Positions 1-7,798 of a DNA stretch of 64,000 nucleotides are shown one piece after another (position 1 is the stretch's first letter; each line of letters starts with the position of its first letter). The translations under genes and the position numbers were made by a program. Origin of the DNA: Paenibacillus helianthi (GTDB taxonomy: Bacteria; Bacillota; Bacilli; Paenibacillales; Paenibacillaceae); contig NZ_LVWI01000014.1 of assembly GCF_001909055.1 (NCBI RefSeq), forward strand, positions 1 to 64,000, in the 5' to 3' direction. The notes under the pieces are model-generated. The model saw nothing but the letters and a program-made list of their open reading frames with translations, was not told the origin of the DNA and did no database searches.

Positions 1-150
1 TTTGAACGTCTGGATCAATGGACGCGAATGAGGGTGCGAGCCTTTATGCGCAAAAAGAGATCTACGGTGTCAAACCGGCTGATACCAAACAAAGTACTGG
101 AATCAGCCGGAATGGTATTTCTAACAAGCTTACTCACCACACGTTCCTAA
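1..150 (+). CDS. ltrA: Group II intron reverse transcriptase/maturase, C-terminus (partial)
   Basis: The window opens inside a reading frame that ends at 148-150. The 49 visible residues have the pattern of the maturase (GIIM) domain: LDQWTRMRVRAFMRKKRS, then an Asn-rich turn with NRLIPNKVLESAG and a closing LTSLLTTRS. Proteins of this family splice their host intron and copy it into new sites by target-primed reverse transcription. The reverse transcriptase core and any endonuclease domain lie upstream, so activity cannot be judged. The RNA domains follow the stop within about 75 bases, as expected for an intron ORF in domain IV. Confidence 0.8.
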   Translation, partial: FERLDQWTRMRVRAFMRKKRSTVSNRLIPNKVLESAGMVFLTSLLTTRS

Positions 151-223
151 TTCAGGAGTGAAATAAGCAATCCGGCGACGGATGAAGGAAACTCACTCCT
201 GAAGATGGGGAACTGACGAAGGA

Positions 224-290
224 AAGCCGTGTGCGGGAAATCCGCATGCACGGTTTGACGGGGAGTCCGAGGGAGTAATCCCTCGTCTTA
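224..290 (+). ncRNA. Group II intron domains V and VI
   Basis: Bases 224-257 fold as domain V: AAAGCCGTG pairs with the CACGGTTT side, an inner GCGG/CCGC stem carries a GAAA tetraloop, and the catalytic AGC triad is present. Bases 268-285 form a second hairpin, CGAGGGA-GTAA-TCCCTCG, followed by GTCTTACCCTAC; this is domain VI with the branch-point region. The compact layout resembles bacterial introns, but the subclass was not determined. Confidence 0.8.
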
Positions 291-296
291 CCCTAC

Positions 297-379
297 TATC
301 TCTGAAGAGGAGGAAAAGGGTTGAGCTTTTGCAGTGGTCTGAGGAAAGGCTGATGACACCCATGATTTATTCTAACTAA
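297..379 (+). other. Possible 3' exon remnant of an interrupted phage gene
   Basis: Immediately after the probable splice site one frame is open to a TAA at 377-379 and would encode a tail reading VELLQWSEERLMTPMIYSN (from base 320). This could be the C-terminus of a phage gene split by the intron. Two other frames are also possible: a short one ending in a TGA at 322-324, and a TTG start at 321 behind an AGGAGG ribosome site that stops after 10 codons. Without the 5' exon the assignment is weak. Confidence 0.3.
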
Positions 380-441
380 GGCATATCTGTGTTTTGGCCT
401 AATCTATTTGAGCAGGGAAAATCCGAATTAGGGAGGTTACT

Positions 442-885
442 ATGGTCACTGGCCTTTATGCTGAAATTCACCGGGTACTTCGTACAGATTCACAGCTTTT
501 AGAGTTAATGAACCTTGATCCGGCAGATGTATTAAGGGTAGAGCAGCGGATTCAAAAGCGATCGCAGCCCTTAGATCTTATCAAAGGCAACCTGCCTTTA
601 ATTAGCTTTTATGCGAGCCGGAAGGGCAAAATTAGCCGAGAGAATGATCTGGTTTATCATTCGTTCATCAAATTCAATACTTACACTGCTAATAATGTGG
701 ATTTGGCTTTGAAGATCTCAAAACGGATTGTTGAATTATTTCGGAATGTCATAAGTCCGTTTGAGAATGTGGAGAACTTTGAAACAACGCTGTATAAGGA
801 GCATGAAACGCCAATTCTTATGTCTGATGTATATTGTTTCACTACGGTACTTCACTTTTCTCTATCTTTGGACGGGGAATGTTAG
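442..885 (+). CDS. Probable tail-completion / head-tail joining protein
   Basis: A 147-residue soluble protein with a good ribosome site (GGGAGG, 7 bases before ATG). It lies just before the tail tube gene, where siphoviruses and PBSX-like elements keep tail-terminator or tail-completion genes of 120-150 residues. It has an alternating helix-strand composition and ends in a beta-rich segment (VYCFTTVLHFSLSL), which suits the tail-terminator fold. No catalytic motif is visible. Assignment rests on position, size and predicted structure, not on a recognised signature. Confidence 0.5.
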   Translation: MVTGLYAEIHRVLRTDSQLLELMNLDPADVLRVEQRIQKRSQPLDLIKGNLPLISFYASRKGKISRENDLVYHSFIKFNTYTANNVDLALKISKRIVELFRNVISPFENVENFETTLYKEHETPILMSDVYCFTTVLHFSLSLDGEC

Positions 886-1000
886 GGATTATTGCAGCCC
901 GCCTACTCTATGCAGGAAGAATAAATAAGAGCTTCGGGCTTGCTGATCAGCTCACAGATTAGACAAGCTTGATGTATCCATTAAAGGAGTGAATTTTCGA

Positions 1001-1843
1001 ATGGCTAAAAAGATGATTATTAAGGGTGTTGGACAATTTCTTGCAAAGAAATATGCAGCCGATGGTAAAGGTGTTGAGGTGGTATCGCTGGGTACGCTTC
1101 AAAATCTGAAAATTGACCTTAACGTAGAGCTTGAAGATGTGTTCGGTTCTGATGGCCTATTCGCGATTGATAATCTTGTGAAGTCTAAATCGATTGAAAT
1201 TACAGCTACAGACGCAAAATTCGACTTGGCTCAGCTATCCCTAATGATGGGATCTACAGTTAAAGAAGATGTAAATGGTTCTCTCTGGGTACTCAATGAA
1301 CAGCATGAACTGATTAAAGGAGAGCTTGACCGCAGTGCTGCTTCCGGACCGGATGTTGCTCTAGCAGAAGTCACATTCGGCAGCACCCTTTATGGCGATG
1401 GCAATTTCACTGTGAAGCTGAAGGATGCCAACTCACTCCTTGAGAAAGTGGCGTACAGCTCAACCGTTGCGCCAACAGACAAACAGTTCATGGTGACTTC
1501 CGATGCAGGAAAAACCTATGTGATTCTGAATATATCTCATACCAATAAGGATGTTGTACTGAGCTACCAGCGTACAGAGATCATTGATGTGGTAGATATT
1601 CTGGTTGACGAGGTTCCGTTCCCGGTTCATATCATTCATCATGGATCATTTTTGCAAAAAGATGGTACGTTTCAAGGTATTGAAACAGAGTTGTACCAAT
1701 GCCGGGCAAAAGGTACGTTCTCTATCGACGCTGCCCGGGCTACTGCATCTACTTCTCAGATCACCCTGCAGGTGCTTGATCCGGAACGTGCGGACCGCAA
1801 GCTGGGAAGTATCAAACGTTATTCGGCAGCCTCGAACGTGTAA
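1001..1843 (+). CDS. Major tail tube protein (probable)
   Basis: A 280-residue protein. The ATG at 1001 is chosen over the in-frame GTG at 989 because that GTG is part of the ribosome site (AAAGGAGTG). The sequence is beta-rich throughout, with alternating hydrophobic strands around residues 25-60, 120-165 and 180-260, and it has no signal peptide or membrane segment. It is directly followed by a G/GT-type chaperone pair and then the tape measure, the conserved position of the tail tube gene. A strong terminator after it, before the chaperone gene, fits a protein needed in far more copies than its neighbours. It is larger than the roughly 150-residue tube of contractile PBSX-like tails, which favours a flexible tail. 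Confidence 0.65.
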   Translation: MAKKMIIKGVGQFLAKKYAADGKGVEVVSLGTLQNLKIDLNVELEDVFGSDGLFAIDNLVKSKSIEITATDAKFDLAQLSLMMGSTVKEDVNGSLWVLNEQHELIKGELDRSAASGPDVALAEVTFGSTLYGDGNFTVKLKDANSLLEKVAYSSTVAPTDKQFMVTSDAGKTYVILNISHTNKDVVLSYQRTEIIDVVDILVDEVPFPVHIIHHGSFLQKDGTFQGIETELYQCRAKGTFSIDAARATASTSQITLQVLDPERADRKLGSIKRYSAASNV

Positions 1844-1869
1844 CTTCTGAAGCTTGCTGCGGATGAACG

Positions 1870-1903
1870 AGGCCCGGGTCCCTACCCGGGCCTTTGTTTT
1901 TTT
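1870..1903 (+). terminator. Intrinsic terminator inside the tail operon
   Basis: AGGCCCGGGT and ACCCGGGCCT form a perfect 10-bp stem with a CCCT loop, followed by TTGTTTTTTT. It lies between the tail tube gene and the chaperone ribosome site, which starts about 15 bases later and leaves no room for a promoter. Downstream genes must therefore be reached by readthrough or antitermination. Confidence 0.85.
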
Positions 1904-1932
1904 CAATAAAACAACACAAAAGGAGTGGGATT

Positions 1933-2394
1933 ATGAGCAAGTCTGTCCAGGAACTACTGCATGCGAAAGAGATGAATGAGGCTGCACTAAGACGGATTCA
2001 AGCAGAGAGCACAGAAGAGGAATTACCAGAAGACAAGGAAGTTCGTTTATCAGAACGTGTGTGGTTTGAAGAGGATGAAGAGATTATGTTGCGTAATGGA
2101 GAACTTTACCGAATTCCACCAATGACTTTTGGGGATACGAGAGAGTTCATGCAGTACCTGAAAACGGTCAATGTAGGCGAAATCATTCTTAACTTTGCAC
2201 CGGGCCAGGAAGCCAAGGAAAAAACACTTCATGATATTTTGGGGCTGGCTTTTCAAATCTATCCGGAAATTGCTTACCGCGATAAAGCGGGGAAACTGGT
2301 AGTGGATCATTCATTTATTGACCGTAATGTTGATCTTCGTACGGCTAAGCGTATTCTGGATGTCATGATGGATCTCAATGGACTAAAAAAGTAG
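1933..2394 (+). CDS. Tail assembly chaperone, short form (gpG-like)
   Basis: A 153-residue acidic protein. The ATG at 1933 is used because it has a clear AAGGAGTGGG ribosome site; an in-frame ATG at 1894 lies in the upstream terminator tail. It sits between tail tube and tape measure, the fixed place of gpG-type chaperones, which coat the tape measure during assembly and do not end up in the virion. The last codons read CTA AAA AAG TAG and contain the heptamer A AAA AAG, a classic -1 slippery site. The short form ends in GLKK. It is the counterpart of lambda gpG or PBSX XkdN by position and architecture. Confidence 0.8.
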   Translation: MSKSVQELLHAKEMNEAALRRIQAESTEEELPEDKEVRLSERVWFEEDEEIMLRNGELYRIPPMTFGDTREFMQYLKTVNVGEIILNFAPGQEAKEKTLHDILGLAFQIYPEIAYRDKAGKLVVDHSFIDRNVDLRTAKRILDVMMDLNGLKK

Positions 2395-2732
2395 AACGGG
2401 CTGAGGGAGAAGAGCCGACAGGGGTAGAAGTCCGCGACACAGAGACAGGAGGGCCTGTCACATGGAGCGAGGTTTTTTTCTATCTTCATAAGCATTGTAA
2501 CCTCGATAAGTGGGCAATCAGGAGATACACTTACCCGCAGATTCAGGAACTCCTGAAGCAGGTGCACAAATATATTCGTTTTGAGGTAGAGGTTGTAACC
2601 GCGCCTCTTCGGGCAATGTTTGGGGGAGGCGGCGGAGAAGAGGAGCAACCCGAAGGTTATAACGATGAAGACTACCGTGAAATTGATGAAGACGGGGTTA
2701 TGGCGCTGGCACGTATGTTTGGCGGAGGGTAA
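1933..2732 (+). CDS. Tail assembly chaperone, frameshifted long form (gpGT-like)
   Basis: A -1 shift at 2385-2391 lets translation bypass the TAG at 2392 and continue through 113 further codons to a TAA at 2730-2732. The extension begins VERAEGEEPTGVEVR and ends in a glycine and acid rich tail with MALARMFGGG. It is fully open, has no start codon and ribosome site of its own, and fills what would otherwise be a 340-base gap before the tape measure. In known phages the T extension contacts the tail tube subunit and the G part binds the tape measure. A mostly helical segment, SEVFFYLHKHCNLDKWAIRR, resembles other T domains in composition. Confidence 0.85.
2385..2391 (+). promoter_or_regulatory. 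Programmed -1 frameshift slippery site A AAA AAG
   Basis: In the reading frame of the chaperone the codons are CTA AAA AAG TAG, so the heptamer A AAA AAG spans the last two sense codons. Slippage gives CTA AAA AAG GTA, joining the G and T parts. The same heptamer is used by dnaX and by several phage G/GT pairs. The stop directly after the site would promote pausing. Confidence 0.85.
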
Positions 2733-2739
2733 AAGTGAA

Positions 2740-2774
2740 GTCCTGCCTATTCTACTTAGGGTGGGCTTTTTTTT
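2740..2774 (+). terminator. Weak terminator-like hairpin before the tape measure gene
   Basis: GTCC and CCTA pair with TAGG and GGGC around a two-base internal loop, followed by eight T. It lies between the chaperone extension and the tape measure ribosome site (AAGGGGAGG). The interrupted stem suggests partial termination. Confidence 0.5.
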
Positions 2775-2798
2775 ATTTGATAAGGGGAGGGATGAACT

Positions 2799-5700
2799 AT
2801 GGCATCTGATCATAATCAGGAGCAAAGTAATTCGTTAGAAGCGGAAATTCTGCTCAAAATGGATTCTCTTGCAAGGCAAACTGCCTCATTTGCTGAGCAG
2901 GTGGATGCACTCATTGCTTCTTTGGGCGATATCTCGAAGGAAGCGGGAGCAGTAGATATCGTCGGCCGCAGACTGGAAGCAATAGTTGATAGGATAAAGG
3001 GGATGAGTAGTAGCATAGACAGTGTTGAGACTGCACCAGATGACTCCCCGGCTGTTTTTCTGGCCCGGAAGATGGAAGCTCTGCAACAAACCCTCACAGA
3101 TAAGGTCAGAACGCTGCTGGATATTCAATTTACCGAGCTTGCCAAAGCATTGAACGAGCTGAAAGCTGTGCCGGTGAGCTTCGGTAACGATGCTGCTGGC
3201 ATTCAGCTTGGCGGGTACCCTCAGTACGGGCGGGATTCCTTGGGACCACAGCGGAAACCTGAATATATGAGCGGTGAGCTGAACACTGCCGTGAAGATTC
3301 TGGCGGACCAAAGCCAAAAATTAATGTCCTCTGTTATGAATGCTATGCAAAATATCCTGGGGGATTCGTATGACAATGGTGCATCTCTGTTGCTCTCTAT
3401 GGGGTATGAAGCCAATAAATCGTTTGAATATCAAATGGCACAGGCAGCTTCAAACTTTAAGATGAAGGATGGGGGGGTTCCAAATTCGCCAGAGAAGCCG
3501 GTTCAAAATATGGCACTTGCCTATGGACTGCCTGTGGAAGATGCCGCTGCGGCCTACCGGTATGCGTCTACGGCTGCAACCGATCCGCTTGAAGCACAGC
3601 AGATTGCAGCTCAGGCTGCCAAACTGAAAAATATTGGGGGCATGGATACCCAGCAGTCCGCAAGTGGTCTTGCTTCTATTGCTGCCAAGTGGGGACTTAA
3701 CGCAGCAGGTGTTGAAGATGCCGCCAATATGATGGTTGCGGGTTCAAAATTAGCTTTTACCCAAATAAGTGATCTGCTCGAAATGCAAAAATCTGCAAAT
3801 ATCGCCCCTGCATTTATTGGATCTGATGAGGATAAGCGGCAGACGATGGCCCAATCTATTGCTGTGTCTTCCATGTACCCCTCAATCCTAAGCAGGACAG
3901 GAGATCCAGGGGAGGCGTTCTTTATGAATATGCTAGCCCCACTGGATAATCCTGCCTCCAAGAAATTTGAAGAGATGTCTCAGCGGACGGGGTTTAAGAC
4001 TCTCGATCCCTGGAATGGAAGCCAAGATGTGAATGTGGAAAGGGGGAAGCCGCAAAAATCTGGAATGGACATGCTGTTTGCGATTACGGATGTCATGGAT
4101 AGGCTCGATACGAATGACCAGGATTATGTTCAACAGACCTATGCCAGCAATTTAGGGAATGACTCCGGTGCAGTTACGGCCCTATTAGAGGACATGGCCC
4201 GGGTCAATACAGCCCCAAGTGTCCAGGCAGAGGGTGGTGCTGCAAAGTTTGCAGAGAAATTGCAGGACAAGCAATGGACTGCGGATCAATCCAATCAGAT
4301 GCTTGCAGAGAGTATGCTGACCTATGAATTCCAGGAACAGAAGCTGAAGACGATGTGGGAGGTTTCGACACAAGGGATATTCGATCATCTGAAGGAAGAG
4401 TTCCAAACCGTAAGCTCGAGGGTTATTGCCTTTTTAGATGTGATCCGCAGCCATGTCGGACATTCTTCTGAGGAGAATATAAGTCTCGGGAAGGGTGGGC
4501 AGGGTTTAGCTGCTCAGCAGGCTCCGAAGGCAGATCTGCAAAATCACATTACGGCTGTACAAAAACGGCTCGATCTCGTAAACAGTAAGCGCAGCGTTCT
4601 GAGTGTCGGCCATTTGAATGACAAGCTTGGCACCCAGCGTGAGGAGTATGAACAGCTCAAACTGCAGCGTGCTGAGATCGAAAGCAGTGGTAAATATGGT
4701 TCTGAAGAGCATGTAGATGTTAACCGCCGGATGAACAAGAAGCAATGGGATGTCGATCAGACCCGGCGGAGTCTCGTGTGGGCTCAATCGGTTGATCCAA
4801 GGCTGGACTTAGAAGCACAGCATTTGGAACGCACACTGACAATGCTTATTCGCCAGATGAAAGAGATGGATCGTCAGGCCGACTTCGTAAACACCCGGAT
4901 GGAACTGCTGGACACCGCCATGAGGGTTGACAGGCAGGATGGAGATTTGCTGGTTAACAGCATAGCAAGGATATCCGGGGGATTTATCAGCGGGACCATG
5001 AATGCCCGGAAATTTGAAGAAGAGCTGAGGCGGGTTAGTTCCAGTGCAGGCCATTCAGATCAACGTATCAAGCAATTCATTAATGACATGGTACAGCTTA
5101 ATAAAGAGTTCCAAGATACAGGTGATATTCAAAATTATATAGACGCTTTAGCCCGGTTAGATCGTGCGGCTAGACTGCAAAATTCAGGGACTGCCCCTAA
5201 GCAGGCGACTGAAACTGAAAGCAAGCCAGCCTCCGAAGGCAAGGACAGGGATAAGGACAAGGACAAGGACAAGGACAAGGACAAGGACAAGGACAAGGAC
5301 AAGGACAAGGACAAGGACAAGGATGAGGATAAAAAATCCGCCTATGATGTAGCCAAGGAAGTCCAGGAATTTTTCAACGATGATTGGTATGAGGATAAGG
5401 ATGAGGAAGATAACGGTGGCAGAAGAAGCGGCTCTGGCGGCTCGGATGAGGAAGATAGCGGTGGCAGAAGAAGCGGTTCTGGCAGCTCGGATGAGGATCA
5501 TAGCGGTGGTAGACGAAGTGGCCCGAGTGGCTCAAATAGAGGTAGAAGGGGAAGCAGAAGAAGCGGCTCCGGCGGGGGCAGAAGGGGAATTGCAGGAAAG
5601 CTGGCAGGCTTGACCAGAGGAGCCGGGAAACTATTCTCTAAAGCCGGGAAATTTGGAAAGCTTGCTTCAACGGTGGGTAAGGGACTGAAGATCGGGCTAA

Positions 5701-7094
5701 AGAAGGTTCCATTGATTTCGGCAGTTGAAACCGCAATGGACTTTTATAGTGATGTTGTCGCTCCGCTCAGCATGACTAAAGAAGAAAGAGCAAAGCAAGA
5801 TGCGAGCGGACGGGTTGATCTGCAGAAGAAGGCCCAGGCAATCGGCGACGGTAATTTTTTGACGAAAGCTTTTGGTATTGGTGAAATGATTCTGGATGGC
5901 GGTATTCGAGGTGGGATTAATCAAATTTTCGGTGGCACCGGGGTTAAATGGACGGAATATGCGGACGCTCTAAAAATTTCGTTTAGCGGGAAAAAAGGCA
6001 AAGATCTTACTAAAGCGCTGGAGCAAAAGTTTAAAGGGAATGCAGACTCTGAGAAAGTAACCAAAAAGGTTGAGGAAAAACCAAAGAAGTCGGATGATCC
6101 GCTTGATTCGAATGTAGATAGTAAGAAAGGCGATATAGATTATTCTGACCGGAATCAGGCTGTCCGATATGAGGACGCACAATCGATGATGTCCAGAACG
6201 ATGAGTCTCCAGCAAAACGAAACCGCTAAAATTCAGGCAACCCATGATGAAAGCTATGCCAAGCTTGTCATGTCCGGCGTTCGCGAGGATTCCGCTGAGA
6301 TGCGGGCCCTCTTCGAAACTTACTTTAAAAAGAATATTGAAATGCTGGACGGTATCCTAAATGGAACGAAAAATGCGGACGGGAAAATCATTGACGAGGG
6401 TCTAATCGCCAAACGCGACCGGCAGCCAGCGGGGTCAGATTCTTATAACGAAATAGACGCCCAGATTGCTAATATACAGGGACAAATCTCTTCACTGAAA
6501 CTCCAGGACTATCAGATGAGCGCTGATAGTGAGTTCAATGACATCATGGGGCAGCTAAATCATGACTTGAAGATTTCAAATGCGGACTGGAGCATGAAGA
6601 GAAGTGATGCTATTCTTTCAGGCGCCAGAGAAGACTCAAATGGTGTCAAACAGATTCAGAACGCGATGTCTCAGGATATTAACTCGCGGATTGGTATCAC
6701 ACTAGGCGATTTGCATACCCTGCTTGATAAAAATAAGGATAACGAAACTCAGCGTAATAAAATACTGGAGCAAATTAAGGAGCTGGAGGTTCAGCAGAAG
6801 AATAATCTGGTAGACATTAAAAATAGCTTGCTGCAAGGGAAATCCACTTTCAATCTTCCGGATGGTGTACAGGCCATGAGTTATTACGAAATGAAGGTGA
6901 GTGAGGGGACAGCCAAGCAGGTATCCTTTGGTTCTGGAGATGTAAATGTCACCATTCAGGCGAATGTCAACGGCCAGCAGGATTGGACGGCTGTAGGCAA
7001 TCAGGTGGCAGGCATCGTTAAGAATGCCAACGTCAATGTCTCTCGCGAGCTCTCTCAGCAGGTAAAGACAGGGATGCAATACAATCATAGATAG
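2799..7094 (+). CDS. Tape measure protein
   Basis: A 1431-residue protein that sets tail length and is probably ejected into the host with the DNA. It follows the G/GT chaperone genes and has the usual build: long helical, coiled-coil-like N-terminal third (residues 1-400), a helical middle, and hydrophobic amphipathic stretches around residues 930-985 (GKLAGLTRGAGKLFSKAG and following) that could insert into the membrane. Unusual is a low-complexity centre at residues about 810-930: a Lys-Asp dipeptide tract encoded by a perfect hexanucleotide repeat, then Gly-Arg-Ser-rich repeats of the type GGRRSGSGGSDEED. At about 0.15 nm per helical residue this length would imply a tail near 200 nm. The ATG at 2799 has the ribosome site AAGGGGAGG. 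Confidence 0.9.
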   Translation: MASDHNQEQSNSLEAEILLKMDSLARQTASFAEQVDALIASLGDISKEAGAVDIVGRRLEAIVDRIKGMSSSIDSVETAPDDSPAVFLARKMEALQQTLTDKVRTLLDIQFTELAKALNELKAVPVSFGNDAAGIQLGGYPQYGRDSLGPQRKPEYMSGELNTAVKILADQSQKLMSSVMNAMQNILGDSYDNGASLLLSMGYEANKSFEYQMAQAASNFKMKDGGVPNSPEKPVQNMALAYGLPVEDAAAAYRYASTAATDPLEAQQIAAQAAKLKNIGGMDTQQSASGLASIAAKWGLNAAGVEDAANMMVAGSKLAFTQISDLLEMQKSANIAPAFIGSDEDKRQTMAQSIAVSSMYPSILSRTGDPGEAFFMNMLAPLDNPASKKFEEMSQRTGFKTLDPWNGSQDVNVERGKPQKSGMDMLFAITDVMDRLDTNDQDYVQQTYASNLGNDSGAVTALLEDMARVNTAPSVQAEGGAAKFAEKLQDKQWTADQSNQMLAESMLTYEFQEQKLKTMWEVSTQGIFDHLKEEFQTVSSRVIAFLDVIRSHVGHSSEENISLGKGGQGLAAQQAPKADLQNHITAVQKRLDLVNSKRSVLSVGHLNDKLGTQREEYEQLKLQRAEIESSGKYGSEEHVDVNRRMNKKQWDVDQTRRSLVWAQSVDPRLDLEAQHLERTLTMLIRQMKEMDRQADFVNTRMELLDTAMRVDRQDGDLLVNSIARISGGFISGTMNARKFEEELRRVSSSAGHSDQRIKQFINDMVQLNKEFQDTGDIQNYIDALARLDRAARLQNSGTAPKQATETESKPASEGKDRDKDKDKDKDKDKDKDKDKDKDKDKDEDKKSAYDVAKEVQEFFNDDWYEDKDEEDNGGRRSGSGGSDEEDSGGRRSGSGSSDEDHSGGRRSGPSGSNRGRRGSRRSGSGGGRRGIAGKLAGLTRGAGKLFSKAGKFGKLASTVGKGLKIGLKKVPLISAVETAMDFYSDVVAPLSMTKEERAKQDASGRVDLQKKAQAIGDGNFLTKAFGIGEMILDGGIRGGINQIFGGTGVKWTEYADALKISFSGKKGKDLTKALEQKFKGNADSEKVTKKVEEKPKKSDDPLDSNVDSKKGDIDYSDRNQAVRYEDAQSMMSRTMSLQQNETAKIQATHDESYAKLVMSGVREDSAEMRALFETYFKKNIEMLDGILNGTKNADGKIIDEGLIAKRDRQPAGSDSYNEIDAQIANIQGQISSLKLQDYQMSADSEFNDIMGQLNHDLKISNADWSMKRSDAILSGAREDSNGVKQIQNAMSQDINSRIGITLGDLHTLLDKNKDNETQRNKILEQIKELEVQQKNNLVDIKNSLLQGKSTFNLPDGVQAMSYYEMKVSEGTAKQVSFGSGDVNVTIQANVNGQQDWTAVGNQVAGIVKNANVNVSRELSQQVKTGMQYNHR
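5253..5318 (+). repeat. Hexanucleotide repeat (AAGGAC)x11 inside the tape measure gene
   Basis: Eleven perfect copies of AAGGAC run in frame and encode alternating Lys and Asp, with degenerate copies on both sides (AAGGACAGGGAT before, AAGGATGAGGAT after). Because the unit is two codons long, gain or loss of units changes tape measure length without a frameshift. The reverse strand reads as an open Leu-Ser or Leu-Val tract, which is only a shadow. Confidence 0.95.
5415..5590 (+). repeat. Gly-Arg-Ser-rich repeat coding tract in the tape measure gene
   Basis: Three imperfect 45-base units each encode GGRRSG followed by a Ser/Asp/Glu-rich spacer, then a shorter GRRGSRRSGSGGGRRG part. The tract is alternately strongly acidic and strongly basic and should be disordered. 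It separates the Lys-Asp tract from the hydrophobic helices of the tape measure. Confidence 0.85.
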
Positions 7095-7105
7095 GGGGAG
7101 AGGCA

Positions 7106-7747
7106 ATGCCTGCTCAGTATCCTTTTGGAACAGCAAATGATCGCTATAAGAAACGGTTATTTGTAGAATCAGGACTGAATTTCACAGAAGTAGACGCTAA
7201 GATCGTAGAACCCTATGCCCCGCCAAGTCCACAATTATCGCTTAAAGAGATCAAGATCATAAATGCTCCGAGCCATTTTCACCAGATGGGCATTTCTAGC
7301 TACAAGGTTCAACTGAGCCTGCTCTTCAAAGATAAAGAGGCTTACAATAATTATCTTACCTACTGCGGCTGGACCCACAAGTTTTATGATGAACGCGGAG
7401 TTCTGTATTTGGGATCGCTGGAAAGCATCAACCCCTCGCCAGTATGGCTTAATAATGGTTTGGACAGCAATCAAGACCGCAACAGGGGATATAAGTGCGT
7501 GATTGAGCTAGTGCTGATCAAGAAGGATGGCTATGACAAGAAGCACCGTTTTGAATATCAGGATACTGAGGGCCACTGGGCCGAAACGGATATAGAAGAA
7601 ATGGCTGACGCGGGGCTGGTTACGGTGGTACAAGCAGACGGTACTCCGGTTCTCTACTTCAGGCCGAACGGCTATATTACCCGGGCAGAATTTGTTTCCT
7701 TTTTAAACCGGACCCGGCGGTTTGTCGAACGGATGTTGAGAGAGTAG
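7106..7747 (+). CDS. Tail protein with C-terminal SLH domain (distal-tail-like)
   Basis: A 213-residue protein directly after the tape measure, where siphoviruses encode the distal tail protein and some tails a LysM-linked spacer. The first 145 residues are beta-rich and not assigned. Residues about 147-210 match an S-layer homology domain: GHWAETDIEEMADAGLV, a Gly turn, FRPNGYITRAEFVSFLNR. The ITRAEF sequence is the SLH signature, which binds pyruvylated secondary cell wall polymer in Gram-positive bacteria. The next gene also has SLH-like halves. Role inferred: holding the tail tip on the wall polymer, or contact to other SLH units. Ribosome site GGGGGAGAGG precedes the ATG. Its stop codon lies inside a terminator hairpin. 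Confidence 0.65.
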   Translation: MPAQYPFGTANDRYKKRLFVESGLNFTEVDAKIVEPYAPPSPQLSLKEIKIINAPSHFHQMGISSYKVQLSLLFKDKEAYNNYLTYCGWTHKFYDERGVLYLGSLESINPSPVWLNNGLDSNQDRNRGYKCVIELVLIKKDGYDKKHRFEYQDTEGHWAETDIEEMADAGLVTVVQADGTPVLYFRPNGYITRAEFVSFLNRTRRFVERMLRE

Positions 7748-7767
7748 CCTGCAGGCTATTCTCTTTT
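7740..7767 (+). terminator. Terminator-like hairpin overlapping a stop codon
   Basis: GAGAGTAGCC pairs with GGCTATTCTC around TGCA, followed by TTTTCC. The stop codon of the SLH gene is in the left arm, so translating ribosomes would keep it partly open. The short T-run suggests weak or conditional termination. Confidence 0.6.
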
Positions 7768-7798
7768 CCGTTCTATACTATAAATGAGGTGAGCTGAG

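Larger units (their letters stand above)
1..296 (+). mobile_element. Group II intron, 3' part
   Basis: This is the end of a group II intron whose 5' part lies outside the window. It holds the last 49 codons of the intron-encoded protein, a short linker, a domain V hairpin and a domain VI hairpin, in the canonical order. The 3' splice site is probably in the CCCTACTAT stretch near 291-299, but the exact base cannot be fixed without the 5' exon. The intron lies directly before phage tail genes, so it has either entered the phage-like element or marks its edge. Confidence 0.85.

Noticed and set aside
5253..5318. CRISPR-like short regular repeat
   Set aside because: The unit is 6 bases with no spacers and is in frame within the tape measure gene.
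5135..5501. Open frames on the minus strand rich in Leu-Ser and Leu-Val
   Set aside because: They are read-throughs of the AAGGAC repeat on the other strand, without ribosome sites.
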